DNA from: Bathymodiolus brooksi
Taxonomy: Eukaryota; Mollusca; Bivalvia; Mytilida; Modiolidae
Direction of reading: 5' to 3'
DNA: 64,000 nucleotides
Assembly (NCBI GenBank): GCA_963680875.1
Contig: OY804582.1
Location: forward strand, 56,376,646-56,440,645
This document shows, in pieces, positions 1 through 11,940 of this stretch. The translations under genes and the position numbers were made by a program. How positions within the stretch are numbered: the first letter of the stretch is position 1; each line of letters starts with the position of its first letter. The notes below the pieces were generated by a model that did no database searches, had not been told where the DNA came from, and saw nothing but the letters and a program-made list of their open reading frames with translations.

Positions 1-286
1 TGCTGTCTCCTCTGTCAAAGACAATCGCTAGGTTAAAACATACAAAGCTGATGTCTCCTCTGTCAAAGACAAACGCTAGGTTACAACTTACAAAGCTGCT
101 GTCTCCTCTGTCAAAGACAATAGCTAGGATAAAACTTACAAAGCTGCTGTCTCCTCTGTCAAAGAAAATCGCTAGGTTAAAACTTACAAAGCTGCTGTCT
201 CCTCTCTCAAAGACAATCGCTAGGTTAAAACTTACAAAGCTGATGTCTCTTCTGTCAAAGACAATCGCTAGGTTAAAACTTGCAAA

Positions 287-334
287 GCTGCTGTCTCCTC
301 TGTCAAAGACAATCGCTAGGTTAAAACTTACAAA
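287..334 (+). repeat. Reference monomer matching the consensus
   Basis: This copy matches the consensus at all 48 positions and is a convenient reference. Using its numbering: bases 1-6 are GCTGCT, 14-22 are CTGTCAAAG, the only CpG is at 29-30 when counted from the GCTGCT start at 1 as C28-G29, the A4 run is 37-40, and 41-48 plus the next base read CTTACAAAG. The 14-22 and 41-49 segments are imperfect 9-bp direct repeats (7 of 9 identical) 27 bp apart, leaving 21 bp to the next copy. This hints at an older, shorter internal unit. TGTC-AAA-GACA at 16-26 region forms a small dyad with 4-bp arms. Confidence 0.9.
316..331 (-). other. Splice-like motif present in most monomers (example)
   Basis: Read on the minus strand, this stretch is GTAAGTTTTAACCTAG. 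It starts with GTAAGT, a perfect match to the strong eukaryotic 5' splice-donor core, and ends with TTTTAACCTAG, which holds a TTAAC branch-point-like element and a TAG acceptor. Because the monomer is repeated, a minus-strand transcript would carry over a thousand potential donors and acceptors 48 nt apart. What is seen is only the motif. Splicing is not shown, and several common monomer variants (CTTGC, AATTTAC) destroy the donor, which argues against selection for it. Confidence 0.3.
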
Positions 335-1264
335 GCTGCTGTCTCCTCTGTCAAAGACAATCGGTAGGCTAAAACTTACAAAGCTGCTGTCTCCTCTGTC
401 AAAGACAATCGCTAGGTTAAAACTTACAAAGCTGCTGTCTCCTCTGTCAAAGACAATCGCAACGTTATACCTTACAAAGCTGCTGTCTCCTCTGTCAAAG
501 ACAATCGGTAGGCTAAAATTTACAAAGCTGCTGTCTCCTCTGTCAAAGACAATCGCTAGGTTAAAACTTACAAAGCTGCTGTCTCCTCTGTCAAAGACAA
601 TCGCTAGGATAAAACTTACAAAGCTGCTGTCTCCTCTGTCAAAGAAATTCGCTAGGTTACAACTTACAAAGCTGCTGTCTCATCTGTCAAAGATAATCGC
701 TAGGATAAAACTTACAAAGCTGCTGTCACCTCTGTCAAAGACAATCGCTAGGTTAAAACTTACAAAGCTGCTGTCTCCTCTGTCAAAGACAATCGCTAGG
801 ATAAAACTTACAAAGCTGCTGTCTCCTCTGTCAAAGAAAATCGTTAGGTTAAAACTTACAAAGCTGCTGTCTCCTCTGTCAAAGACAATCGCTAGGATAA
901 AACTTACAAAGCTGCTGTCATCTCTGTCAAAGACAATCGCTAGGTTAAAACTTACAAAGCTGCTGTCTCCTCTGTCAAAGACAATTGCTAGCTTAAAACT
1001 TACAAAGCTGCTGTCACCTCTGTCAAAGACAATCGCTAGGTTAACACTTACAAAGCTGCTGTCTCCTCTGTGAAAGACAATCGCTAGGTTAAAACTTACA
1101 AAGCTGCTGTCTCTTCTGCCAAAGACAATCGCTAGGTTGAAACTTACAAAACTGATGTCTCCTCTGTCAAAGACAATCGCTAGGTTAAAACTTACAAAGC
1201 TGCTGTCTCCTCTGTCAAAGACAATCGCTAGGTTAAAACTTACAAAGCTGCTGTCTCCTCTGTC

Positions 1265-1272
1265 AAAAAAAA
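1265..1272 (+). other. A8 run in a 48-bp monomer (no length change)
   Basis: The AAAGACAA of the consensus has become eight As by two substitutions, with the monomer length still 48 bp. It is the ancestral state for the A7 and A9 length variants elsewhere. Its counterparts are at 7,217-7,224 and 51,653-51,660, all followed by the TCGTTAGG variant. Confidence 0.85.
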
Positions 1273-1880
1273 TCGTTAGGTTAACACTTACAAAGCTGCT
1301 GTCTCCTTTGTCAAAGACAATCGCTAGGTTAAAACTTACAAAGCTGCTGTCTCCTCTGTCAAGGACAATCGCTAGGTTAAAACTTACAAAGCTGCTGTCT
1401 CCTCTGTCAAAGAAAATCGCTAGGTTAAAACTTAGAAAGCTGCTTTCTCCTCTGTCAAAGACAATCGCTAGGTTAAAGCTTACAAAGCTGCTCTCTCCTC
1501 TGTCAAAGACAATCGCTAGGTTAAAACTTACAAAGCTGCTGTCTCCTCTGTCAAAGACAATCGGTAGGTTAAAACTTACAAAGCTGCTGTCTCCTCTGTC
1601 AAAGACAATCGCTAGGTTAAAACTTACAAAGCTGCTGTCTCCTCTGTCAAAGACAATCGCTAGGTTAAAACATACAAAGCTGATGTCTCCTCTGTCAAAG
1701 ACAAACGCTAGGATACAACTCACAAAGCTGCTGTCTCCTCTGTCAAAGACAATCGCTAGGTTAAAACTTACAAAGCTGATGTCTCCTCTGTCAAAGACAA
1801 TCGCTAGGTTAAAACTTACAAAGCTGCTGTCTCCTCTGTCAAAGACAATCGCTAGGTTAAAACTTACAAAGCTGCTGTCT

Positions 1881-3704
1881 CCTATGTTAAAGACAATCGC
1901 TAGGTTAAAACTTACAAAGCTGCTGTATCCTCTGTCAAAAACAATCGCTAGGTTAAAACTTACAAAGCTGCTCTCTCCTCTGTCAAAGAAAATCGTTAGG
2001 TTAAAATTTACAAAGCTGCTGTCTCCTCTATCAAAGACAATCGCTAGGTTAAAACTTACAAAGCTGCTGTCTCTTCTGTCAACGACAATCGCTAGGTTAA
2101 AACTTACAAAGCTGCTGTCTCCTCTGTCAAAGAAAATTGCTAGATTAAAACTTACAAAGCTGCTGTCTCCTCTGTCAAAGAAAATCGTTAGGTTAAAACT
2201 TACAAAGCTGCTGTCTCCATGATCAAAGACAATCACTAGGTTAAAACTTACAAAGCTGCTGTCTCCTCTGCCAAAGACAATCGCTAGGTTAAAACTTACA
2301 AAGCTGCTGTCTCCTCTGTCAAAGACAATCGCTAGGTTAAAACTTACAAAGCTGCTCTCTCCTCTGTCAAAGACAATCGCTAGGTTAAAACTTACAAAGC
2401 TGCCGTCTCCTCTGCCAAAGACAATCGCTAGGATAAAATTTACAAAGCTGCTGTCTCCTCTGTCAAAGAAAATCGTTAGGTTAAAACTTACAAAGCTGCT
2501 GTCTCCTCTGTCAAAGACAATCGCTAGGTTAAAACTTACAAAGCTGCTGTCTCCTCTGTCAAAGACAATCGCTAGGTTAAAACTTACAAAGCTGCTGTCT
2601 CCTCTGTTAAAGACAATCGCTAGGTTAAAACTTGCAAAGCTGCTGTCTCCTCTGTCAAAGACAATCGCTAGGTTAAAACTTACAAAGCTGCTGTCTCCTC
2701 TGTCAAAGACAATCGGTAGGTTAAAACTTACAAAGCTGCTGTCTCCTCTGTCAAAGACAATCGCTAGGCTAAAACTTACAAAGCTGCTGTCTCCTCTGTC
2801 AAAGACAATCGCTAGGTTAAAACATACAAAGCTGATGTCTCCTCTGTCAAAGACAAACGCTAGGATACAACTCACAAAGCTGCTGTCTCCTCTGTCAAAG
2901 AAAATCGCTAGGTTAAAACTTACAAAGCTGCTGTCTCCTCTGTCAAAGACAATCGCTAGGTTAAAACTTACAAAGCTGCTGTCTCCTCTGTCAAAGACAA
3001 TCGCTAGGTTAAAACTTACAAAGCTGCTGTCTCCTATGTTAAAGACAATCGCTAGGTTAAAACTTACAAAGCTGCTGTCTCCTCTATCAAAGACAATCGC
3101 TAGGTTAAAACTTACAAAGCTGCTGTCTCTTCTGTCAAAGACAATCGCTAGGCTAAAACTTACAAAGCTGCTGTCTCCTCTGTCAAAGAAAATTGCTAGA
3201 TTAAAACTTACAAAGCTGCTGTCTCCTCTGTCAAAGAAAATCGTTAGGTTAAAACTTACAAAGCTGCTGTCTCCATGATCAAAGACAACCACTAGGTTAA
3301 AACTTACAAAGCTGCTGTCTCCTCTGCCAAAGACAATCGCTAGGTTAAAACTTACAAAGCTGCTGTCTCCTCTGTCAAAGACAATCGCTAGGTTAAAACT
3401 TACAAAGCTGCTCTCTCCTCTGTCAAAGACAATCGCTAGGTTAAAACTTACAAAGCTGCCGTCTCCTCTGCCAAAGACAATCGCTAGGTCAAAACTTACA
3501 AAGCTGCTGTCTCCTCTGTCAAAAACAATCGCTAGGTTAAAACTTACAAAGCTGCTCTCTCCTCTGTCAAAGACAATCGCTAGGTTAAAATTTACAAAGC
3601 TGCTGTCTCCTCTATCAAAGACAATCGCTAGGTTAAAACTTACAAAGCTGCTGTCTCTTCTGTCAAAGACAATCGCTAGGTTAAAACTTACAAAGCTGCT
3701 TTCT
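1881..3704. repeat. 1,824-bp higher-order repeat, copy 1
   Basis: 38 monomers. Landmarks, each found again exactly 1,824 bp downstream, are CCTATGTTAAAG (ATG at 1,884), CCATGATC near 2,217 and 3,273, and the CATACAAAGCTGATG unit near 2,823. Internally the two CCATGATC units are 1,056 bp (22 monomers) apart, so the HOR is made of a 22-monomer and a 16-monomer part. Confidence 0.85.
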
Positions 3705-5528
3705 CCTATGTTAAAGACAATCGCTAGGTTAAAACTTACAAAGCTGCTGTATCCTCTGTCAAAAACAATCGCTAGGTTAAAACTTACAAAGCTGCTCTCT
3801 CCTCTGTCAAAGAAAATCGTTAGGTTAAAATTTACAAAGCTGCTGTCTCCTCTATCAAAGACAATCGCTAGGTTAAAACTTACAAAGCTGCTGTCTCTTC
3901 TGTCAACGACAATCGCTAGGTTAAAACTTACAAAGCTGCTGTCTCCTCTGTCAAAGAAAATTGCTAGATTAAAACTTACAAAGCTGCTGTCTCCTCTGTC
4001 AAAGAAAATCGTTAGGTTAAAACTTACAAAGCTGCTGTCTCCATGATCAAAGACAATCACTAGGTTAAAACTTACAAAGCTGCTGTCTCCTCTGCCAAAG
4101 ACAATCGCTAGGTTAAAACTTACAAAGCTGCTGTCTCCTCTGTCAAAGACAATCGCTAGGTTAAAACTTACAAAGCTGCTCTCTCCTCTGTCAAAGACAA
4201 TCGCTAGGTTAAAACTTACAAAGCTGCCGTCTCCTCTGCCAAAGACAATCGCTAGGATAAAATTTACAAAGCTGCTGTCTCCTCTGTCAAAGAAAATCGT
4301 TAGGTTAAAACTTACAAAGCTGCTGTCTCCTCTGTCAAAGACAATCGCTAGGTTAAAACTTACAAAGCTGCTGTCTCCTCTGTCAAAGACAATCGCTAGG
4401 TTAAAACTTACAAAGCTGCTGTCTCCTCTGTTAAAGACAATCGCTAGGTTAAAACTTGCAAAGCTGCTGTCTCCTCTGTCAAAGACAATCGCTAGGTTAA
4501 AACTTACAAAGCTGCTGTCTCCTCTGTCAAAGACAATCGGTAGGTTAAAACTTACAAAGCTGCTGTCTCCTCTGTCAAAGACAATCGCTAGGCTAAAACT
4601 TACAAAGCTGCTGTCTCCTCTGTCAAAGAAAATCGCTAGGTTAAAACATACAAAGCTGATGTCTCCTCTGTCAAAGACAAACGCTAGGATACAACTCACA
4701 AAGCTGCTGTCTCCTCTGTCAAAGAAAATCGCTAGGTTAAAACTTACAAAGCTGCTGTCTCCTCTGTCAAAGACAATCGCTAGGTTAAAACTTACAAAGC
4801 TGCTGTCTCCTCTGTCAAAGACAATCGCTAGGTTAAAACTTACAAAGCTGCTGTCTCCTATGTTAAAGACAATCGCTAGGTTAAAACTTACAAAGCTGCT
4901 GTCTCCTCTATCAAAGACAATCGCTAGGTTAAAACTTACAAAGCTGCTGTCTCTTCTGTCAAAGACAATCGCTAGGCTAAAACTTACAAAGCTGCTGTCT
5001 CCTCTGTCAAAGAAAATTGCTAGATTAAAACTTACAAAGCTGCTGTCTCCTCTGTCAAAGAAAATCGTTAGGTTAAAACTTACAAAGCTGCTGTCTCCAT
5101 GATCAAAGACAACCACTAGGTTAAAACTTACAAAGCTGCTGTCTCCTCTGCCAAAGACAATCGGTAGGTTAAAACTTACAAAGCTGCTGTCTCCTCTGTC
5201 AAAGACAATCGCTAGGTTAAAACTTACAAAGCTGCTCTCTCCTCTGTCAAAGACAATCGCTAGGTTAAAACTTACAAAGCTGCCGTCTCCTCTGCCAAAG
5301 ACAATCGCTAGGTCAAAACTTACAAAGCTGCTGTCTCCTCTGTCAAAAACAATCGCTAGGTTAAAACTTACAAAGCTGCTCTCTCCTCTGTCAAAGACAA
5401 TCGCTAGGTTAAAATTTACAAAGCTGCTGTCTCCTCTATCAAAGACAATCGCTAGGTTAAAACTTACAAAGCTGCTGTCTCTTCTGTCAAAGACAATCGC
5501 TAGGTTAAAACTTACAAAGCTGCTTTCT
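3705..5528. repeat. 1,824-bp higher-order repeat, copy 2
   Basis: Landmarks recur at ATG 3,708, CCATGATC near 4,041 and 5,097, CATACAAAGCTGATG near 4,647 and GCCGTCTCCTCTGCC near 5,281. Differences from copy 1 are few; examples are CGGTAGG near 5,162 where copy 1 has CGCTAGG, and AAGAAAATC near 4,628 where copy 1 has AAGACAATC. The similarity stops at about 5,528, where the expected CCTATGTTAAAG unit is replaced by an ordinary CCTCTGTCAAAG unit. Confidence 0.85.
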
Positions 5529-6144
5529 CCTCTGTCAAAGAAAATCGCTAGGTTAAAACTTACAAAGCTGCTGTCTCCTCAGTCAAAGACAATCGCTAGT
5601 TTAAAACTTACAAAGCTGCTGTCTCCTCTGTCAAAGAAAAACGCTAGGATAAAACTTACAAAGCTGCTGTCTCCTCTGTCAAAGACAATCGCTAGGTTAA
5701 AACTTACAAAGCTGCTGTCTCCTCTGTCAAAGACAATCGGTAGGCTAAATCTTACAAAGCTGCTGTCTCCTCTGTCAAAGACAATCGCTAGGTTAAAACT
5801 CACAAAGCTGCTGTCTACTCTGTCAAAGACAATCGCTAGGATAAAACTTACAAAGCTGCTGTCTCCTCTGTCAAAGAAAATCGCTAAGTTAAAACTTACA
5901 AAGCTGCTGTCTCCTCTGTCAAAGACAATCGCTAGGATAAAACTTACAAAGCTGCTGTCACCTCTGTCAAAGACAATCGCTAGGTTAAAACTTACAAAGC
6001 TGCTGTCTCCTCTGTCAAAGAAAATCGCTAGGTTAAAACTTACAAAGCTGCTGTCTCCTCTCTCAAAGACAATCGCTAGGTTAAAACTTACAAAGCTGCT
6101 GTCTCTTCTGTCAAAGACAATCGCTAGGTTAAAACTTGCAAAGC
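5529..6144. repeat. Junction segment of ordinary monomers
   Basis: About 13 monomers lie between the 1,824-bp HOR and the 1,968-bp repeat. They include several private variants, such as CTCCTCAGTC at 5,577-5,586, CTAGTTTAAAAC near 5,597, GTCTACTCTG near 5,812 and CTAAGTT near 5,884. No gene or other element is visible. Confidence 0.6.
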
Positions 6145-8112
6145 TGCTGTCTCCTCTGTCAAAGACAATCGCTAGGTTAAAACTTACAAAGCTGCTGTCT
6201 CCTCTGTCAAAGACAATCGGTAGGCTAAAACTTACAAAGCTGCTGTCTCCTCTGTCAAAGACAATCGCTAGGTTAAAACTTACAAAGCTGCTGTCTCCTC
6301 TGTCAAAGAAAATCGCTAGGTTAAAACTTACAAAGCTGCTGTCTCCTCTGTCAAAGACAATCGCTAGGATAAAACTTACAAAGCTGCTGTCTCCTCTGTC
6401 AAAGACAATCGCTAGGTTAAAACTTACAAAGCTGCTGTCTCCTCTGTCAAAGACAATCGGTAGGCTAAAACTTACAAAGCTGCTGTCTCCTCTGTCAAAG
6501 ACAATCGCTAGGTTAAAACTTACAAAGCTGCTGTCTCATCTGTCAAAGACAATCGCTAGGATAAAACTTACAAAGCTGCTGTCTCCTCTGTCAAAGAAAA
6601 TCGCTAGGTTAAAACTTACAAAGCTGCTATCTCCTCTGTCAAAGACAATCGCTAGGATAAAACTTACAAAGCTGCTGTCACCTCTGTCAAATACAATCGC
6701 TAGGTTAAAACTTACAAAGCTGCTGTCTCCTCTGTCAAAGACAATCGCTAGGATAAAACTTACAAAGCTGCTGTCTCCTCTGTCAAAGAAAATCGCTAGG
6801 TTAAAACTTACAAAGCTGCTGTCTCCTCTGTCAAAGAAAATCGCTAGGATAAAACTTACAAAGCTGCTGTCATCTCTGTCAAAGACAATCGCTAGGTTAA
6901 AACTTACAAAGCTGCTGTCTCCTCTGTCAAAGACAATTGCTAGCTTAAAACTTACAAAGCTGCTGTCACCTCTGTCAAAGACAATCGCTAGGTTAAAACT
7001 TACAAAGCTGCTGTCTCCTCTGTGAAAGACAATCGCTAGGTTAAAACTTACAAAGCTGCTGTCTCTTCTGTCAAAGACAATCGCTAGGTTAAAACTTACA
7101 AAACTGCTGTCTCCTCTGTCAAAGACAATCGCTAGGTTAAAACTTACAAAACTGCTGTCTCCTCTGTCAAGGACAATCGCTAGGTTAAAACTTACAAAGC
7201 TGCTGTCTCCTCTGTCAAAAAAAATCGTTAGGTTAAAACTTACAAAGCTGCTGTCTCCTTTGTCAAAGACAATCGCTAGGTTAAAACTTACAAAGCTGCT
7301 GTCTCCTCTGTCAAGGACAATCGCTAGGTTAAAACTTACAAAGCTGCTGTCTCCTCTGTCAAAGACAATCGCTAGGTTAAAACTTACAAAGCTGCTTTCT
7401 CCTCTGTCAAAGACAATCGCTAGGTTAAAACTTACAAAGCTGCTCTCTCCTCTGTCAAAGACAATCGCTAGGTTAAAACTTACAAAGCTGCTGTCTCCTC
7501 TGTCAAAGACAATCGCTAGGTTAAAACTTGCAAAGCTGCTGTCTCCTCTGTCAAAGACAATCGCTAGGTTAAAACTTACAAAGCTGCTGTCTCCTCTGTC
7601 AAAGAAAATCGCTAGGTTAAAACTTACAAAGCTGCTGTCTCCTCTGTCAACGACAATCGCTAGGTTAAAACATACAAAGCTGATGTCTCCTCTGTCAAAG
7701 ACAAACGCTAGGATACAACTTACAAAGCTGCTGTCTCCTCTGTCAAAGACAATCGCTAGGTTAAAACTTACAAAGCTGCTGTCTCCTCTGTCAAAGACAA
7801 TCGCTAGGTTAAAACTTACAAAGCTGCTGTCTCCTCTGTCAAAGACAATCGCTAGGTTAAAACTTACAAAGCTGCTGTCTCCTCTGTTAAAGACAATCGC
7901 TAGGTTAAAACTTACAAAGCTGCTGTCTCCTCTGTCAAAAACAATCGCTAGGTTAAAACTTACAAAGCTGCTGTCTCTTCTGTCAAAGACAATCGCTAGG
8001 TTAAAACTTACAAAGCTGCTGTCTCTTCTGTCAAAGACAATCGCTAGGTTAAAACTTACAAAGCTGCTGTCTCCTCTGTCAAAAAAAATCGCTAGGTTAA
8101 AACTTACAAAGC
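6145..8112. repeat. 1,968-bp higher-order repeat, copy 1
   Basis: 41 monomers. Landmarks are CGGTAGGCT units at about 6,217 and 6,457, the TCATCTCTG / ATTGCTAGC / TGTGAAAG cassette around 6,870-7,030, the A8 run at 7,217-7,224, CCTTTGTCAAAG at 7,257 and the AAGGAC unit near 7,311. All recur 1,968 bp downstream, or 1,967 bp after the A7 deletion at 9,185. Confidence 0.75.
8081..8088 (+). other. A8 run, undeleted partner of the 21-bp deletion unit
   Basis: A full 48-bp monomer with eight As. Its copy 5,115 bp downstream (13,196-13,203) lies in the only 27-bp monomer of the window, so this is the parental form of that deletion. Confidence 0.8.
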
Positions 8113-9800
8113 TGCTGTCTCCTCTGTCAAAGACAATCGCTAGGTTAAAACTTACAAAGCTGCTGTCTCCTCTGTCAAAGACAATCGGTAGGCTAAAACT
8201 TACAAAGCTGCTGTCTCCTCTGTCAAAGACAATCGCTAGGTTAAAACTTACAAAGCTGCTGTCTCCTCTGTCAAAGACAATCGCTAGGTTAAAACTTACA
8301 AAGCTGCTGTCTCCTCTGTCAAAGACAATCGCTAGGATAAAACTTACAAAGCTGCTGTCTCCTCTGTCAAAGACAATCGCTAGGTTAAAACTTACAAAGC
8401 TGCTGTCTCCTCTGTCAAAGACAATCGGTAGGCTAAAACTTACAAAGCTGCTGTCTCCTCTGTCAAAGACAATCGCTAGGTTAAAACTTACAAAGCTGCT
8501 GTCTCATCTGTCAAAGACAATCGCTAGGATAAAACTTACAAAGCTGCTGTCTCCTCTGTCAAAGAAAATCGCTAGGTTAAAACTTACAAAGCTGCTATCT
8601 CCTCTGTCAAAGACAATCGCTAGGATAAAACTTACAAAGCTGCTGTCTCCTCTGTCAAAGACAATCGCTAGGTTAAAACTTACAAAGCTGCTGTCTCCTC
8701 TGTCAAAGACAATCGCTAGGATAAAACTTACAAAGCTGCTGTCTCCTCTGTCAAAGAAAATCGCTAGGTTAAAACTTACAAAGCTGCTGTCTCCTCTGTC
8801 AAAGAAAATGGCTAGGATAAAACTTACAAAGCTGCTGTCATCTCTGTCAAAGACAATCGCTAGGTTAAAACTTACAAAGCTGCTGTCTCCTCTGTCAAAG
8901 ACAATTGCTAGCTTAAAACTTACAAAGCTGCTGTCACCTCTGTCAAAGACAATCGCTAGGTTAAAACTTACAAAGCTGCTGTCTCCTCTGTGAAAGACAA
9001 TCGCTAGGTTAAAACTTACAAAGCTGCTGTCTCTTCTGTCAAAGACAATCGCTAGGTTAAAACTTACAAAACTGCTGTCTCCTCTGTCAAAGACAATCGC
9101 TAGGTTAAAACTTACAAAACTGCTGTCTCCTCTGTCAAAGACAATCGCTAGGTTAAAACTTACAAAGCTGCTGTCTCCTCTGTCAAAAAAATCGTTAGGT
9201 TAAAACTTACAAAGCTGCTGTCTCCTTTGTCAAAGACAATCGCTAGGTTAAAACTTACAAAGCTGCTGTCTCCTCTGTCAAGGACAATCGCTAGGTTAAA
9301 ACTTACAAAGCTGCTGTCTCCTCTGTCAAAGACAATCGCTAGGTTAAAACTTACAAAGCTGCTTTCTCCTCTGTCAAAGACAATCGCTAGGTTAAAACTT
9401 ACAAAGCTGCTCTCTCCTCTGTCAAAGACAATCGCTAGGTTAAAACTTACAAAGCTGCTGTCTCCTCTGTCAAAGACAATCGCTAGGTTAAAACTTGCAA
9501 AGCTGCTGTCTCCTCTGTCAAAGACAATCGCTAGGTTAAAACTTACAAAGCTGCTGTCTCCTCTGTCAAAGAAAATCGCTAGGTTAAAACTTACAAAGCT
9601 GCTGTCTCCTCTGTCAACGACAATCGCTAGGTTAAAACATACAAAGCTGATGTCTCCTCTGTCAAAGACAAACGCTAGGATACAACTTACAAAGCTGCTG
9701 TCTCCTCTGTCAAAGACAATCGCTAGGTTAAAACTTACAAAGCTGCTGTCTCCTCTGTCAAAAACAATCGCTAGGTTAAAACTTACAAAGCTGCTCTCTC
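8113..9800. repeat. 1,968-bp higher-order repeat, copy 2 (partial)
   Basis: It repeats the marker order of 6,145-7,833, including CGGTAGGCT at 8,185 and 8,425, the cassette at 8,820-9,000, and CCTTTGTCAAAG at 9,224. The similarity fades near 9,800, where this copy has CTCTCTCC and CTCTTCTG units in place of the CCTCTGTTAAAG unit of copy 1. Confidence 0.7.
9185..9191 (+). other. A7 run, 47-bp monomer (-1 bp)
   Basis: The A8 of the parental unit (7,217) has lost one A, shifting the array phase by -1 until 9,904. It is shared with 14,300-14,306 in the second 5.1-kb copy. Confidence 0.85.
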
Positions 9801-9903
9801 CTCTGTCAAAGACAATCGCTAGGCTAAAACTTACAAAGCTGCTGTCTCTTCTGTCAAAGACAATCGCCCGGTTAAAACTTACAAAGCTGCTGTCTCCTCT
9901 GTC

Positions 9904-9912
9904 AAAAAAAAA
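9904..9912 (+). other. A9 run, 49-bp monomer (+1 bp)
   Basis: It restores the array phase lost at 9,185. Its copy in the second 5.1-kb block is 15,019-15,027. Confidence 0.85.
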
Positions 9913-11683
9913 TCGCTAGGTTAAAACTTACAAAGCTGCTGTCTCTTCTGTCAAAGACAATCGCTAGGTTAAAACTTACAAAGCTGCTGTCTCTTCTGTC
10001 AAAGACAATCTCTAGGTTAAAACTTACAAAGCTGCTGTCTCCTCTGTCAGAGAAAATCGCTAGGTTAAAACTTACAAAGCTGCTGTCTCCTCTGTCAAAG
10101 ACAATCGCTAGGTTAAAACTTACAAAGCTGCTGTCTCCTCTGTCAAAGACAATCGGTAGGCTAAAACTTACAAAGCTGCTGTCTCCTCTGTCAAAGAAAA
10201 TCGCTAGGTTAAAACTTACAAAGCTGCTGTCTCCTCTGTCAAAGACAATCGCTAGGTTAAAACTTACAAAGCTGCTGTCTCCTCTGTCAAAGACAAACGC
10301 TAGGATAAAACTTACAAAGCTGCTGTCTCCTCTGTCAAAGACAATCGCTAGGTTAAAACTTACAAAGCTGCTGTCTCCTCTGTCAAAGAAAAACGCTAGG
10401 ATAAATCTTACAAAGCTGCTGTCTCCTCTGTCAAAGACAATCGGTAGGCTAAATCTTACAAAGCTGCTGTCTCCTCTGTCAAAGACAATCGATAGGTTAA
10501 AACTTACAAATCTGCTCTCTCCTCTGTCAAAGACAATCGGTAGGCTAAATCTTACAAAGCTGCTGTCTCCTCTGTCAAAGAAAATCGCTAGGTTAAAACT
10601 TACAAAGCTGCTGTCTACTCTGTCAAAGACAATCGCTAGGATAAAACTTACAAAGCTGCTGTCTCCTCTGTCAAAGAAAATCGCTAGGTTAAAACTTACA
10701 AAGCTGCTGTCTCCTCTGTCAAAGACAATCGCTAGGATAAAACTTACAAAGCTGCTGTCACCTCTGTCAAAGACAATCGCTAGGTTAAAACTTACAAAGC
10801 TGCTGTCTCCACTGTCAAAGACAATCGCTAGGATAAAACTTACAAAGCTGCTGTCTCCTCTGTCAAAGAAAATCGCTAGGTTAAAACTTACAAAGCTGCT
10901 GTCTCATATCTCAAAGACAATCGCTAGGTTAAAACTTACAAAGCTGCTGTCTCTTCTGTCAAAGACAATCGCTAGGTTAAAACTTGCAAAGCTGCTGTCT
11001 CTTCTGTCAAAGACAATCGCTAGGTTAAAACTTACAAAGCTGCTGTCTCCTCTGTCAAAGACAATCGGTAGGCTAAAACTTACAAAGCTGCTGTCTCCTC
11101 TGTCAAAGACAATCGCTAGGTTAAAACTTACAAAGCTGCTGTCTCCTCTGTCAAAGACAATCGCTAGGTTAAAATTTACAAAGCTGCTGTCTCCTCTGTC
11201 AAAGACAAACGCTAGGATAAAACTTACAAAGCTGCTGTCTCCTCTGTCAAAGACAATCGCTAGGTTAAAACTTACAAAGCTGCTGTCTCCTCTCTCAAAG
11301 ACAATCGGTAGGCTAAAACTTACAAAGCTGCTGTCTCCTCTGTCAAAGACAATCGCTAGGTTCAAACTTACAAAGCTGCTGTCTCATCTGTCAAAGACAA
11401 TCGCTAGGATAAAACTTACAAAGCTGCTGTCTCCTCTGTCAAAGAAAATCGCTAGGTTAAAACTTACAAAGCTGCTGTCTCCTCTGTCAAAGACAATCGC
11501 TAGGTTAAAACTTACAAAGCTGCTGTCACCTCTGTCAAAGACAATCGCTAGGTTAAAACTTACAAAGCTGCTGTCTCCTCTGTCAAAGACAATCGCTAGG
11601 ATAAAACTTACAAAGCTGCTGTCTCCTCTGTCAAAGAAAATCGCTAGGTTAAAACTTACAAAGATGCTGTCTCCTCTGTCAAA

Positions 11684-11930
11684 GACAATCGCTAGGATAA
11701 AACTTACAAAGCTGCTGTCATCTCTGTCAAAGACAATCGCTAGGTTAAAACTTACAAAGCTGCTGTCTCCTCTGTCAAAGACAATTGCTAGCTTAAAACT
11801 TACAAAGCTGCTGTCACCTCTGTCAAAGACAATCGCTAGGTTAAAACTTACAAAGCTGCTGTCTCCTCTGTGAAAGACAATCGCTAGGTTAAAACTTACA
11901 AAGCTGCTGTTTCTTCTGTCAAAGACAATC
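11684..11930 (+). repeat. Five-unit marker cassette (representative of 30 copies)
   Basis: Five consecutive variant monomers, carrying in order GTCATCTCTG, ATTGCTAGC, GTCACCTCTG, TGTGAAAG and usually GTTTCTTCTG. The ATTGCTAGC element starts at 984, 6936, 8904, 11784, 14019, 16899, 18339, 21412, 22468, 24582, 26071, 27511, 30584, 31640, 33705, 34761, 36921, 37977, 40042, 41098, 41530, 42586, 43259, 44315, 44747, 45035, 48012, 49068, 51372 and 56363. The cassette creates a GCTAGC palindrome. It also places a TGA in the plus-strand open frame (from TGTCAA to TGTGAA), which is what ends most plus-strand reading frames. Some late copies are incomplete (45,035 lacks one unit). Confidence 0.85.
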
Positions 11931-11940
11931 GCTAGGTTAA

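Larger units (their letters stand above)
1..1880. repeat. Left segment, diverged copy of 5,857-7,880
   Basis: Variant monomers here occur in the same order as further right. The TCTCAAAG unit at 205 and the first CGGTAGGCT unit at 361 match 6,061 and 6,217 (offset 5,856). From about 505 on the offset is 5,952, shown by ATTGCTAGC at 984 versus 6,936 and the A8 run at 1,265 versus 7,217. Beyond about 1,670 the offset is 6,000. The three offsets differ by whole monomers (2 and then 1), so units were gained or lost in register. This copy has many private changes, such as the unit near 460 with AACGTTATACC, so it looks older than the duplications in the core. Confidence 0.75.

Noticed and set aside
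316..331. Real introns
   Set aside because: The motif is a fixed part of the monomer, common variants destroy it, and there are no exons with coding content around it. Kept only as a testable observation.
287..334. Phased A-tracts giving intrinsic DNA curvature
   Set aside because: A-runs centre near 20, 38.5 and 47 of the monomer, spaced about 18.5, 8.5 and 21 bp, and 48 bp is not a whole number of helical turns; the phasing is too poor to claim bending.
841..850. Telomere-like TTAGG in CGTTAGGTT units
   Set aside because: It arises from one substitution in scattered monomers and is never in tandem, so it is chance similarity.
680..5116. 1,478-codon minus-strand reading frame
   Set aside because: It is the open frame of the satellite consensus, with no unique domain or promoter; variants change the amino acid freely.
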